Below are positions 8,140-14,961 of a stretch of 64,000 nucleotides of DNA, in pieces. This DNA is from Anaerobaca sp035448545 (lineage in GTDB: Bacteria > Planctomycetota > Phycisphaerae > Sedimentisphaerales > Anaerobacaceae), in the NCBI GenBank assembly GCA_035448545.1, contig DAOTJE010000023.1, positions 5,368-69,367 of the forward strand. The letters are read 5' to 3'. Position 1 is the stretch's first letter. Every line of letters begins with the position of its first letter. Both the position numbers and the translations under genes were made by a program. The notes under the pieces were generated by a model. That model was given only the letters and a program-made list of their open reading frames with translations. It made no database searches and was not told the DNA's origin.

Positions 8140-9036
8140 TCATGAACGCCAGGCAAAGGGCTTTCCGGCGAGGCGTTCGTAGGCCTCGATGTACTTGGCG
8201 CTGGTTTTGGCGACGATGTCCGGCGGCAGCTCGACGCCGGGGCCGGACTTGTTGAACTTGATCTCTTCGAGATAATTGCGGACGAACTGCTTGTCGAAGC
8301 TCTCCTGGTCGCGGCCCGGTCGGTACTTGTCGGCCGGCCAGAACCGCGAGGAGTCCGGCGTCAGCACTTCGTCGATCAGAATGATCTTCCCGTCGACCTG
8401 GCCCCACTCGAATTTCGTGTCGGCCAGGATCAGCCCCTTGCTCTCGGCATAGTCGCTCGCCTTGCGGAAGACCTCGATGCTGCGGTCGCGGACGTACGTG
8501 GCCTGGTCGCGGCCGATGATCTGGACGGCTTGCTCGAAGCTGATGTTCTCGTCATGGGCACCGAGTTCGGCCTTCGTGGCCGGCGTGAAGATCGGTTCGG
8601 GCAGTTTGGCGCACTGCTTCAGGCCGCCGGGAAGCTTGACGCCGCAGACCGTCCCGTTCGTCTGGTACTCCTTCCAGCCCGAGCCCGCCAGATAGCCCCG
8701 CACGACGCACTCGATGGGCAGAACCTTGACCTTCCTGACCAGCATGCTGCGCCCCGCGAGCTGGCCGGCGTGGTCGCAGAACGGCTTGGGGAAATCGGCT
8801 ATGTCGTCGCTGATCAGGTGGTGCTCGACCACGCCGGCGAGGAAGTTGAACCAGAACTTCGAGATCTGTGTCAGGACGATCCCTTTGTAGGGGATGCCGT
8901 TGGTCATGATGACATCGAATGCGCTGATGCGGTCGCTGGCCACAATCAGCAGCTTGTCGCCCAGATCGTAGATGTCGCGGACTTTGCCCCGGCTCGGCTT
9001 CGTGCCGGCGATATTGGTCTGAAGTACGGTCTCCAT
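8140..9036 (-). CDS. purC: Phosphoribosylaminoimidazole-succinocarboxamide synthase
   Basis: 298 residues from the ATG at 9036, chosen over an upstream in-frame ATG because AGGGAAA precedes it and METVLQTNIAGTKPSRGKVRDIYDLGD is the normal family start. It joins CAIR and aspartate using ATP to form SAICAR in purine synthesis, in the cytoplasm. Family signatures visible: KPSRGKVRDIYD (nucleotide site), VASDRISAFDVIM, VRGYLAGSGWKEYQ, LADTKFEWG and DEVLTPDSSRFW. Length fits the 290-300 residue form. It stands alone, not in a pur operon. Confidence 0.97.
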   Translation of the reverse strand: METVLQTNIAGTKPSRGKVRDIYDLGDKLLIVASDRISAFDVIMTNGIPYKGIVLTQISKFWFNFLAGVVEHHLISDDIADFPKPFCDHAGQLAGRSMLVRKVKVLPIECVVRGYLAGSGWKEYQTNGTVCGVKLPGGLKQCAKLPEPIFTPATKAELGAHDENISFEQAVQIIGRDQATYVRDRSIEVFRKASDYAESKGLILADTKFEWGQVDGKIILIDEVLTPDSSRFWPADKYRPGRDQESFDKQFVRNYLEEIKFNKSGPGVELPPDIVAKTSAKYIEAYERLAGKPFAWRS

Positions 9037-9275
9037 CACATTTCCCTGTAATGCGGTTCCTTCATGCATTCCACGCGCCGCCATGCTAAGGCACTCTGGC
9101 CGCAACGTCAACCCACGGCTCGGTTCGCCGGTCCGCCCTCGTCGCAGGTCGCGCGCAACACGACTCGGCGGGTCGAACGTTCACCCTGGGAAGCCGAAAT
9201 TGGCTTTGTCTTGCGTGGTCGACTGTCTGAGGCATCTGCCCGAGAACGCGGCGAAGGCCGCATGGATCGATGGCG

Positions 9276-9725
9276 CTAGGGTAGCTCGTCCAAATCGGCC
9301 AGATCCTGGTGTCGCCCGGAGGCTTTCTTGTTGATCTTCAGATGCGTGAGGCTGATAAGATGGACGGGAACGCCATCGAGTACATCTTCAACTCGGGCGG
9401 CATAGCAATCGGCGAAATCGACCCCGGAAATCGTCGTTGCGATTTCGATCCGAAGGGGCGGCATGCCGAGGCGGATGATCTGCCATGGCCGCAGGAACAA
9501 CTCAGGCGAAGGCTCGGGGGAATCGAAGCCAAACTCCTTCAGCGCCGCGACGACCCTATCCGCATTGACTCGCTCCAGCGCGATCCATATGTCCATATCG
9601 GCGGTCGCCCGTGGGTATCCATGGTAACCCACCGCATAACCACCGATCAGGAGGTACTCAACATGGTGGACGTTGAGCAATCTCAGAAACTCTTTGAAGT
9701 CGGCTGGTAGATGGATCATAGCCAT
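9276..9725 (-). CDS. Nucleotidyltransferase-fold protein of a two-gene module
   Basis: 149 residues with the minimal nucleotidyltransferase signature GGYAVGYHGYPRATADMDIWI (about residues 28-48, DxD as metal ligands) and a later IEIATTISGVDF strand. The small size and absence of other domains resemble the stand-alone nucleotidyltransferases paired with short partner genes, some of which act as toxins or defence proteins. It overlaps the upstream small gene by about 68 bases, so they are co-translated. An alternative start is the second Met at 9719. The substrate is unknown. Confidence 0.75.
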   Translation of the reverse strand: MAMIHLPADFKEFLRLLNVHHVEYLLIGGYAVGYHGYPRATADMDIWIALERVNADRVVAALKEFGFDSPEPSPELFLRPWQIIRLGMPPLRIEIATTISGVDFADCYAARVEDVLDGVPVHLISLTHLKINKKASGRHQDLADLDELP

Positions 9726-9870
9726 AGACGATCTGACGCATCAGCTCCACAGCCTGCAAACGTTCGTACGGACTCCTTGAGAGCCAGTAGGCTTTCTCAT
9801 CCGACGGCTCCAGAAGCGATGCGGCGGAAAAGGCCGTCCGGTCCAGCTTGACAGAATCCACGCGGTTCAT
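9658..9870 (-). CDS. Small partner protein of the nucleotidyltransferase
   Basis: 70 residues. The sequence KLDRTAFSAASLLEPSDEKAYWLSRSPYERLQAVELMRQIVYGYDPSTSRLQRV resembles short proteins that regularly precede stand-alone nucleotidyltransferases; no named function is known to me. The start at 9870 has no ribosome site. A strong promoter ends only about 6 bases before it, so the message is predicted to be leaderless. A GTG at 9861 is an alternative start. Confidence 0.65.
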   Translation of the reverse strand: MNRVDSVKLDRTAFSAASLLEPSDEKAYWLSRSPYERLQAVELMRQIVYGYDPSTSRLQRVSEIAQRPPC

Positions 9871-9876
9871 TCATCT

Positions 9877-9905
9877 ATTATACGAGAGCTTGCTCGTGTT
9901 GGCAA
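9877..9905 (-). promoter_or_regulatory. Sigma70-type promoter, predicted leaderless transcript
   Basis: On the minus strand TTGCCA (9905-9900), a 17-base spacer and TATAAT (9882-9877) form a near-consensus promoter. The -10 box ends 6 bases before the ATG at 9870, so transcription should begin at or next to the start codon. Confidence 0.75.
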
Positions 9906-10090
9906 ACACCAAGACAAGACGATTACCGGCGGGACTCGGGAGCCGAACAAATGCCTTACTCAGCCCCAGAAACGGACCGCGTGGATCAGTCCGTCTTTGC
10001 GAGGGGTGCGCGGGCATGGTAGAATGGCACGGTCCATCTGCATTGTTGGCATGCTCGGCGACGCGTTGGTCGGAATGATGGGAGGCCGGT

Positions 10091-11062
10091 ATGGGTAGAG
10101 ACGATTTGGAGATTCGAGGGCGGCGGCAGTTCTTGGCGCGTCTGCCGTGGGCGGTAGCCGGGTCAGCTTGGGCGGCCAGAGCGTCGTGGGCGGCAGAAAT
10201 GCCACCGACAACTACGAATGCGCCTGTTTCGCTTCTGCCGACGATCCGACTGGGCGGGCACGAGGTCACGCGTCTCGTCGCAGGCTCGAATCCCGTCAGC
10301 GGGTACTCCTACCTCGGTCCGATCATGGATCGCCAGATGAAGGAGTACTTCACGCCGCAGCGCATCGTCGAGTTCCTCCTGGATTGCGAGCGCGAGGGGA
10401 TCAACACCCACCAGTTCAGCGACGTGGGAATGATGACCGGCGTCATTCGCACGCTGCGCGAACGCGGCTCGAAGATGAAATTCATCTGCCTCCACGCCGG
10501 CGGGTCGCAGAACGCAGCGCCCGCGCAGGTGGTCCGCGATACGCAGCCCATTGCCATTGTCCACCACGGCGGCGTAACCGACCGGCTGATCCGCGAAGGC
10601 AAGAGCTCAGACGTGCGCGATTTCGTCAAGCGAGTTCGCGACGCCGGCGTGCTGGCGGGCGTCTCAGCGCACAATCCCGACTGCATCAAGCGCATTGCCG
10701 ACGAAGGCTGGCCCGTCGACTTCTTCATGACGTGCTTCTATTACCTGACGCGGACACGGGCGGAACTGGACAAGATGCCGGCGATCGCCACGCTCCAGAT
10801 CGGCTATCCGTTCTTCGCCTCCGATCCGGCGACAATGACAGAGGTGGTGCGCCAGGTCGGGCAGCCCTGCCTGGGTTTCAAGATTCTCGCGGCCGGGCGC
10901 AAGTGCCATGATTCGCAAGTGGTCCGCGAGGCGTTCCAATTCGCCTTCGAGCACATCAAACCCACCGACGGCGTCATCGTCGGCATGTACCCCCGATACC
11001 ACGACCAGATCAAGGAAAACGCCGAGCACACCCGCCAATTCGCCACGGGCGGGCCGGCGTAG
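10091..11062 (+). CDS. Tat-exported aldo/keto-reductase-like TIM-barrel protein
   Basis: 323 residues with a twin-arginine signal (RRQFLA at residues 11-16, then a hydrophobic Ala/Trp stretch and a cut site near AWAAR or SWAA). The mature part reads like a TIM barrel: LGGHEVTRLVAGSNPVSGY, FLLDCEREGINTHQFSD, FICLHAGG, IAIVHHGGVTDRLIREG, AGVLAGVSAHNPD, GFKILAAGRK. It is paralogous to the protein at 29514-30494, with the same order of segments. Catalytic residues were not identified. No operon partner is close. Confidence 0.7.
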   Translation: MGRDDLEIRGRRQFLARLPWAVAGSAWAARASWAAEMPPTTTNAPVSLLPTIRLGGHEVTRLVAGSNPVSGYSYLGPIMDRQMKEYFTPQRIVEFLLDCEREGINTHQFSDVGMMTGVIRTLRERGSKMKFICLHAGGSQNAAPAQVVRDTQPIAIVHHGGVTDRLIREGKSSDVRDFVKRVRDAGVLAGVSAHNPDCIKRIADEGWPVDFFMTCFYYLTRTRAELDKMPAIATLQIGYPFFASDPATMTEVVRQVGQPCLGFKILAAGRKCHDSQVVREAFQFAFEHIKPTDGVIVGMYPRYHDQIKENAEHTRQFATGGPA

Positions 11063-11154
11063 CCACAGTCTTTGCATCGCGGCGCACGACTACATCCGAC
11101 GCCCCGAGCCAATCGGGCAGACCAAAAAATTTCTCGCGAATTCGCAATTTTCCA

Positions 11155-11189
11155 TTGAACTTGTTTTGAGCATATGCCCATAATATATA
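11155..11189 (+). promoter_or_regulatory. Likely promoter of the ORP/Mrp-like locus
   Basis: An AT-rich island upstream of the first DUF5320 gene offers two overlapping sets: TTGAAC (11155-11160) with CATAAT (11179-11184, 18-base spacer), or TTGTTT (11161-11166) with TATATA (11184-11189, 17-base spacer). A perfect GCATATGC palindrome (11170-11177) lies in the spacer and may bind a regulator, perhaps the DUF134 protein at the end of the locus. Confidence 0.45.
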
Positions 11190-11232
11190 TGTGGGGCCTC
11201 TTCCGAGGCGCCGGTATGGAAAGGAGCATGCG

Positions 11233-11448
11233 ATGCCAGGTGGAGATGGAACAGGCCCGGGCGGCGGTGGCCAGGGGACCGGCCGGGGTATGGGCGGCGG
11301 ACGTGGCCGGATGGGCAGATCCTGGGGGGCCGGACCGGGCGGCAATTGCGTCTGCCCGAGCTGCGGCGCGACGGTGCCCCACGTGCGGGGCGAGCCGTGT
11401 GCCTCCAGGGATTGCCCGAAATGCGGTGCGAAGATGGTCCGAACGTAA
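11233..11448 (+). CDS. DUF5320-like Gly-rich protein with zinc-ribbon-type tail
   Basis: 71 residues from the ATG at 11233 (AAGGAG 6 bases upstream). It starts with MPGGDGTGP, the hallmark of the DUF5320 family, then a Gly/Arg/Met-rich linker, and ends in two cysteine knuckles (CVCPSCG and CPKCG) like a rubredoxin or zinc ribbon. DUF5320 proteins commonly sit beside NifX-like and Mrp-like genes in anaerobes. Their function is not established; metal handling is an inference. The first 30 or so coding bases and the ribosome site match the next gene almost exactly. Confidence 0.75.
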   Translation: MPGGDGTGPGGGGQGTGRGMGGGRGRMGRSWGAGPGGNCVCPSCGATVPHVRGEPCASRDCPKCGAKMVRT

Positions 11449-11469
11449 TGGGGCCGGTGGTCGGTTGTC

Positions 11470-11515
11470 TTGTGCGAAAGCCAGATCCTTCGCTTGCAGC
11501 TCAGGATGACAACGT
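11470..11515. repeat. Fragment of a CATTCCGAG...CTCGGGGTGACA-type repeat
   Basis: The CCAGATCCTTCGC...CTCAGGATGACAA stretch resembles the right half of the inverted-repeat element found complete at 60150-60261 and 61898-61999. It separates the two DUF5320 genes. Confidence 0.5.
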
Positions 11516-11556
11516 TCCCAGGGTCCGAGAATAACCTTTTGGAAAGGAGCATTACA

Positions 11557-11904
11557 ATGCCAGGTGGAGATGGAACAGGCCCGATGGGTATGGGCCCGAT
11601 GACGGGCAGAGCGGCCGGATACTGCGCTGGGTACGCGATGCCCGGCTATATGAACCCCTTGGGTCGAGGCCGAGGCTTCTGGGGTCGCGGACGCGGTGGC
11701 GGCTGGGGCCTGGGACGGGGTTTCGGCTTCGTTGCCAGGCGGTTCGGCTGGGTCCCGATGGGGACCGCATATCCGGGTTATGCGCCGGTAGCGCCGACCC
11801 GCGAGCAGGAGCTGGAAATGCTCAAGCAGCAGGCGAGCTACTTCCAGGGCGCCCTGACCGACATTCAGAAACGCATCGATGAGCTTGAGACCCAGACGAA
11901 GTAA
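11557..11904 (+). CDS. DUF5320 domain-containing protein
   Basis: 115 residues from the ATG at 11557 (AAGGAG upstream). It begins MPGGDGTGPMGMGPMTGRAAGYC, has a Gly/Arg/Trp-rich middle, and ends in a predicted coiled coil (REQELEMLKQQASYFQGALTDIQKRIDELETQ, about 83-113), the standard DUF5320 layout. It is the second member of a pair with 11233-11448. The intervening 108 bases contain a fragment of a genome-wide inverted-repeat element. Confidence 0.82.
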   Translation: MPGGDGTGPMGMGPMTGRAAGYCAGYAMPGYMNPLGRGRGFWGRGRGGGWGLGRGFGFVARRFGWVPMGTAYPGYAPVAPTREQELEMLKQQASYFQGALTDIQKRIDELETQTK

Positions 11905-11934
11905 TTCGCTGTGCGCGCGGATTGGAGAGAATGC

Positions 11935-12303
11935 ATGAAGATCGCCGTAACCTCGACCGGCAGAACGATGGACGCACAGGTGGACCCGCGATTCGGCCGA
12001 GCGGCCTGCTTTCTCATCGTCGACACGGAAACCATGAAATTCCAAGTGATTGAAAACAGCAGCGGGGATGCCGGTGGCGGCGCGGGGATCAGCGCCGCCA
12101 AGACGGTGATCGACGCCGGGGCCAAAGCGGTGTTGACAGGCAACTGCGGTCCCAACGCCGAGCGGACACTCCGCGCGGGCAACGTCAGGCTCTACACGGG
12201 CGTGACAGGCACCGTCGCCGAGGCGGTCGAGCAACTCAAGGCCGGCAGGCTGACCGAGGCGACTGGGCCGAACGTGCAGTCGCATTCGGGGATGAGTTCG
12301 TGA
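11935..12303 (+). CDS. NifX/ORP-like metallocluster-binding protein (NifB/NifX family)
   Basis: 122 residues from the ATG at 11935 (GGAGAG upstream); an in-frame ATG at 11911 has no ribosome site. The dinitrogenase iron-molybdenum cofactor-type fold is clear: MKIAVTSTGRTMDAQVDPRFGRAACFLIVD, GAGISAAKTVIDAGAKAVLTGNCGPNA, then LYTGVTGTVAEAVEQLKAG. Members include the Mo/Cu orange protein (ORP) of Desulfovibrio and the archaeal MTH1175 protein. No nitrogenase genes are nearby, while MinD-ferredoxin and Mrp ATPases are, so an ORP-type role fits better than nitrogen fixation. The stop codon overlaps the next start. Confidence 0.88.
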   Translation: MKIAVTSTGRTMDAQVDPRFGRAACFLIVDTETMKFQVIENSSGDAGGGAGISAAKTVIDAGAKAVLTGNCGPNAERTLRAGNVRLYTGVTGTVAEAVEQLKAGRLTEATGPNVQSHSGMSS

Positions 12304-12806
12304 CGGCAGAGATGACGTCCATTGTCTATACGCCTATCGGCATCATTCGAAGCAAGCATCACGAGCCGGAGAAGACGCCGATTCAGCCGATTTACGCACG
12401 CGGATGCACCGGCCGCGCGGAGATTCTGCCACAATATGTCGAAGGGCTCAAGGATCTTGATGGCTTCTCACATCTTCTGCTGCTCTACCATTTCCATCGC
12501 GCGGGCGAACCACTGCTGACCGTGGTGCCGTTCACCGACGACCAGCCCAGGGGGCTCTTCGCGACGAGGAGCCCGAGGCGTCCGAATCCAATCGGCCTGT
12601 CGCTGGTCCGCCTGCTGTGTATCGAAGGCGCGGTGCTGTATCTGAGCAACGTGGATATCCTCGATGGCACTCCATTGCTGGATATCAAGCCTTACATCCC
12701 TCGCTTCGAGCAAGTGGACGATGCCACAGGCGGCTGGACCACGACAGTGGACGAAGAGACGGCCCATCGTCGTGGCCGCAGGGGCTTTCAAGGGGGACAA
12801 CCGTGA
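12300..12806 (+). CDS. trmO: tRNA (N6-threonylcarbamoyladenosine37-N6)-methyltransferase
   Basis: 168 residues from a GTG at 12300 that overlaps the previous stop (GTGA); an ATG at 12312 is an equally good start. Family features: YTPIGIIRSKHHEPEKTPIQ, LKDLDGFSHLLLLYHFHRA and the signature GLFATRSPRRPNPIGLSLV that binds S-adenosylmethionine. TrmO methylates t6A37 of a threonine tRNA. Here it sits inside the metallocluster operon with overlaps on both sides, so it is co-transcribed. Whether it modifies tRNA or was recruited for another methylation is unclear. Confidence 0.88.
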   Translation: MTAEMTSIVYTPIGIIRSKHHEPEKTPIQPIYARGCTGRAEILPQYVEGLKDLDGFSHLLLLYHFHRAGEPLLTVVPFTDDQPRGLFATRSPRRPNPIGLSLVRLLCIEGAVLYLSNVDILDGTPLLDIKPYIPRFEQVDDATGGWTTTVDEETAHRRGRRGFQGGQP

Positions 12807-13669
12807 TCCTGGCGGTTGCATCGGGCAAAGGCGGCACGGGCAAGACCACCGTGGCGACGAATCTTGCGAAGGTCCGCGCTGCGGCGGGCAGGCCGACGCA
12901 GTACCTCGACTGCGACGTGGAAGAGCCGAACGGGCACATCTTCCTGAAGCCGCAAATCGATGGGCGCGAGGAAGTGACCGTGGACGTTCCGCAGGTGGAT
13001 GCGGCCAAGTGTATCGGGTGCGGCCGGTGCGGGCAGATCTGTCAGTACAGCGCCATCGTCTGTATCGGCGATCAGGTCCTGACGTTCGAGCAGCTCTGCC
13101 ACAGTTGCGGCGGGTGCCGACTGGTGTGTCCGGCCGATGCAATCGAGCCCAAGCCGCTGCGGATCGGCGAAATCGAGACGGGCTACGCCGGACCGCTGGA
13201 GTGCGTCTCCGGACGGCTGGAGATCGGCCACGTGCGCACGCCTGCCCTGATTCGCGCGGTCAAGGCGCACATTCGGCCCGAGACACTGGCCATCGTCGAC
13301 GTGCCGCCGGGAACATCGTGCCCGGTGGTCGCCGCGATCAAAGGCGTGGACTTCGTCCTGCTCGTGACGGAACCGACGCCGTTCGGGCTCAGCGACCTGA
13401 AGCTGGCGGTAGAGCTGGTCCGCGAGATGGGATTGCCCTTTGCCGTGGTCATCAACCGCGACGGGATCGGTACAAACCAGACGCAGGAGTACTGTGAAGC
13501 CGAAGGCATCGAGATCGTCGCCCGGATTCCCGACGACCGCCGGATCGCGGAAGCGTACTCGAACGGGATCATGATCGCGGATGCATTACCCGACATCCAT
13601 CGGCAGTTCCTGGGGCTTCTGACGCGTATGGATGGAATGAGGACACAGCTACATGCTCCGGGACGATAG
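12803..13669 (+). CDS. MinD-superfamily ATPase with inserted two-cluster ferredoxin domain (first)
   Basis: 288 residues from a GTG at 12803 (AGGGGG 7 bases upstream, overlapping the trmO stop). A deviant Walker A motif (GKGGTGKTT) begins the protein. Residues about 66-110 carry an inserted bacterial ferredoxin: CIGCGRCGQIC and CHSCGGCRLVC, enough for two [4Fe-4S] clusters. Walker B-like VDVPPGTSCP follows. This is the family found as a pair in the ORP complex and in many anaerobes. It should couple ATP hydrolysis to iron-sulfur or metal cluster handling. It pairs with the similar gene at 14050. Confidence 0.92.
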   Translation: MILAVASGKGGTGKTTVATNLAKVRAAAGRPTQYLDCDVEEPNGHIFLKPQIDGREEVTVDVPQVDAAKCIGCGRCGQICQYSAIVCIGDQVLTFEQLCHSCGGCRLVCPADAIEPKPLRIGEIETGYAGPLECVSGRLEIGHVRTPALIRAVKAHIRPETLAIVDVPPGTSCPVVAAIKGVDFVLLVTEPTPFGLSDLKLAVELVREMGLPFAVVINRDGIGTNQTQEYCEAEGIEIVARIPDDRRIAEAYSNGIMIADALPDIHRQFLGLLTRMDGMRTQLHAPGR

Positions 13670-14012
13670 AGATTTCGGCGAACGCATTCTCCGCGATCTG
13701 AAGGCGCGCCGTGCCGCCCGCCGCATCCTGGATGTGGGTGAGAACGCCGGCGCCGAAGAGCTCAAGCGCGCATTCCGACGGGCCTCGGTCAAGTATCATC
13801 CTGACCACAACCCGGGCGATGAGCAGGCACGACGAAAGTTCCTCCTGGCGCACTGCGCCTACGAGCTTTTGGCCCACGATCTGCCGTGCGATTCGCTTGC
13901 AGAGCAGGTGGAAATCGATCGTGAGGCGCCGCCCGACAGCCGGTATCGACTGGACAACGCCTGGGGGCGTTTCTTGTGGTGGCGTGACAAGTTCTTCGAT
14001 GGACCCTTCTGA
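13653..14012 (+). CDS. Small J-domain (DnaJ-like) protein
   Basis: 119 residues; start at 13653 overlaps the ATPase stop by 17 bases, with GAGGACA upstream. A J domain covers about residues 20-80: RRILDVGENAGAEELKRAFRRASVKYHPDHNPGDEQARRKFLLAHCAYELL, with the essential HPD tripeptide at 49-51. No Gly/Phe or zinc-finger region follows, so it is a minimal co-chaperone, with a Trp-rich tail. J proteins stimulate Hsp70 ATPases. In iron-sulfur assembly HscB plays this role. Its place between two ferredoxin-ATPases suggests chaperone-aided cluster insertion or transfer. Confidence 0.88.
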   Translation: MLRDDRDFGERILRDLKARRAARRILDVGENAGAEELKRAFRRASVKYHPDHNPGDEQARRKFLLAHCAYELLAHDLPCDSLAEQVEIDREAPPDSRYRLDNAWGRFLWWRDKFFDGPF

Positions 14013-14049
14013 GCAGGCAGAAACAGGGACAGTGCCGAGAGCAGCTGAC

Positions 14050-14949
14050 ATGAGAGAAATCGTGGTCATCAGCGGCAAGGGTGGAACGGGCAAAACGAGC
14101 CTGGTTGCGGCGTTCGCGAGCCTGGCACGCAACGCGGTGCTGGCCGACTGCGATGTGGACGCGGCGGATCTGCACCTGATCCTCAAGCCGACCGTACGAG
14201 AGGCCCACGATTTCAGTGGCGGCAAGCTCGCCCGCATCCGCGCCGACAAATGCATCGGCTGCGGCGAATGCAAGCGCGTTTGCCATTTCGAGGCCGTGTC
14301 GCTGAACGGACCGACCAACGAACTTGTGGCCAAGACCTGTACAATCGACTCGGTGGCCTGCGAAGGTTGCGGCGTGTGCGTCCAGTTCTGCCCGGTTGAC
14401 GCGATCAATTTCGAGGATGCCCGCAACGGCCAGTGGTTTGTCTCGGACACACGGTTTGGCCCGATGGTCCACGCCCGGCTCGGCGCCGGCGAGGAGAACA
14501 GTGGCAAGCTTGTCAGCCTGATCCGCCAACAGGCGCGGCGGATTGCCGACAATCAGAGACGCGATCTTCTGATCGTGGACGGTTCGCCGGGCATCGGCTG
14601 TCCCGTGATTGCCTCGATCACCGGCGCGGACCTCGTCCTCGTGGTGACCGAGCCGACCTTGTCGGGCCGCCACGATCTCGATCGCGTGGCCCAACTGACA
14701 GCCCACTTCGGCATTGCGACGGCGGTATGCATCAACAAATGGGACATCAATCCCGACGTCACGGAAGCCATCGAGGCTGACCTCCGCGACAAAGGACTCG
14801 TTTTGGCCGGGAAGATCGACTACGATCCGGCCGTGACGCAGGCCCAAGTGGCGGAAAAGACCATCATCGAGTATGCTCAAAACGGAACGGCCTCGCAGGT
14901 CGTCTCGGTATGGAATATCATCACAGAATCATTGAGAACGACGAAATAG
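14050..14949 (+). CDS. MinD-superfamily ATPase with inserted two-cluster ferredoxin domain (second)
   Basis: 299 residues from the ATG at 14050 (MREIVVISGKGGTGKTS); an in-frame ATG at 13999 overlapping the J-protein stop would add 17 residues. No strong ribosome site precedes either, so coupling to the upstream gene is likely. Walker A is GKGGTGKTS. The inserted ferredoxin has CIGCGECKRVC and CEGCGVCVQFC. VDGSPGIGCPVIASITGADLVLVVTEPT is the Walker B and switch region. It is a paralogue of 12803-13669. Such pairs probably act as a heterodimer in ORP-type complexes. Confidence 0.92.
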   Translation: MREIVVISGKGGTGKTSLVAAFASLARNAVLADCDVDAADLHLILKPTVREAHDFSGGKLARIRADKCIGCGECKRVCHFEAVSLNGPTNELVAKTCTIDSVACEGCGVCVQFCPVDAINFEDARNGQWFVSDTRFGPMVHARLGAGEENSGKLVSLIRQQARRIADNQRRDLLIVDGSPGIGCPVIASITGADLVLVVTEPTLSGRHDLDRVAQLTAHFGIATAVCINKWDINPDVTEAIEADLRDKGLVLAGKIDYDPAVTQAQVAEKTIIEYAQNGTASQVVSVWNIITESLRTTK

Positions 14950-14961
14950 GAGCAACACAAC

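Noticed and set aside
11935..12303. Nitrogen fixation gene nifX
   Set aside because: No nif structural or assembly genes are near. The neighbours match an ORP/Mrp-type locus, so a nif label would mislead.
12617..12802. Longer N-terminus for the first ferredoxin-ATPase
   Set aside because: The extra part is an off-frame reading of trmO. The GTG at 12803 has a good ribosome site and gives the normal family start.
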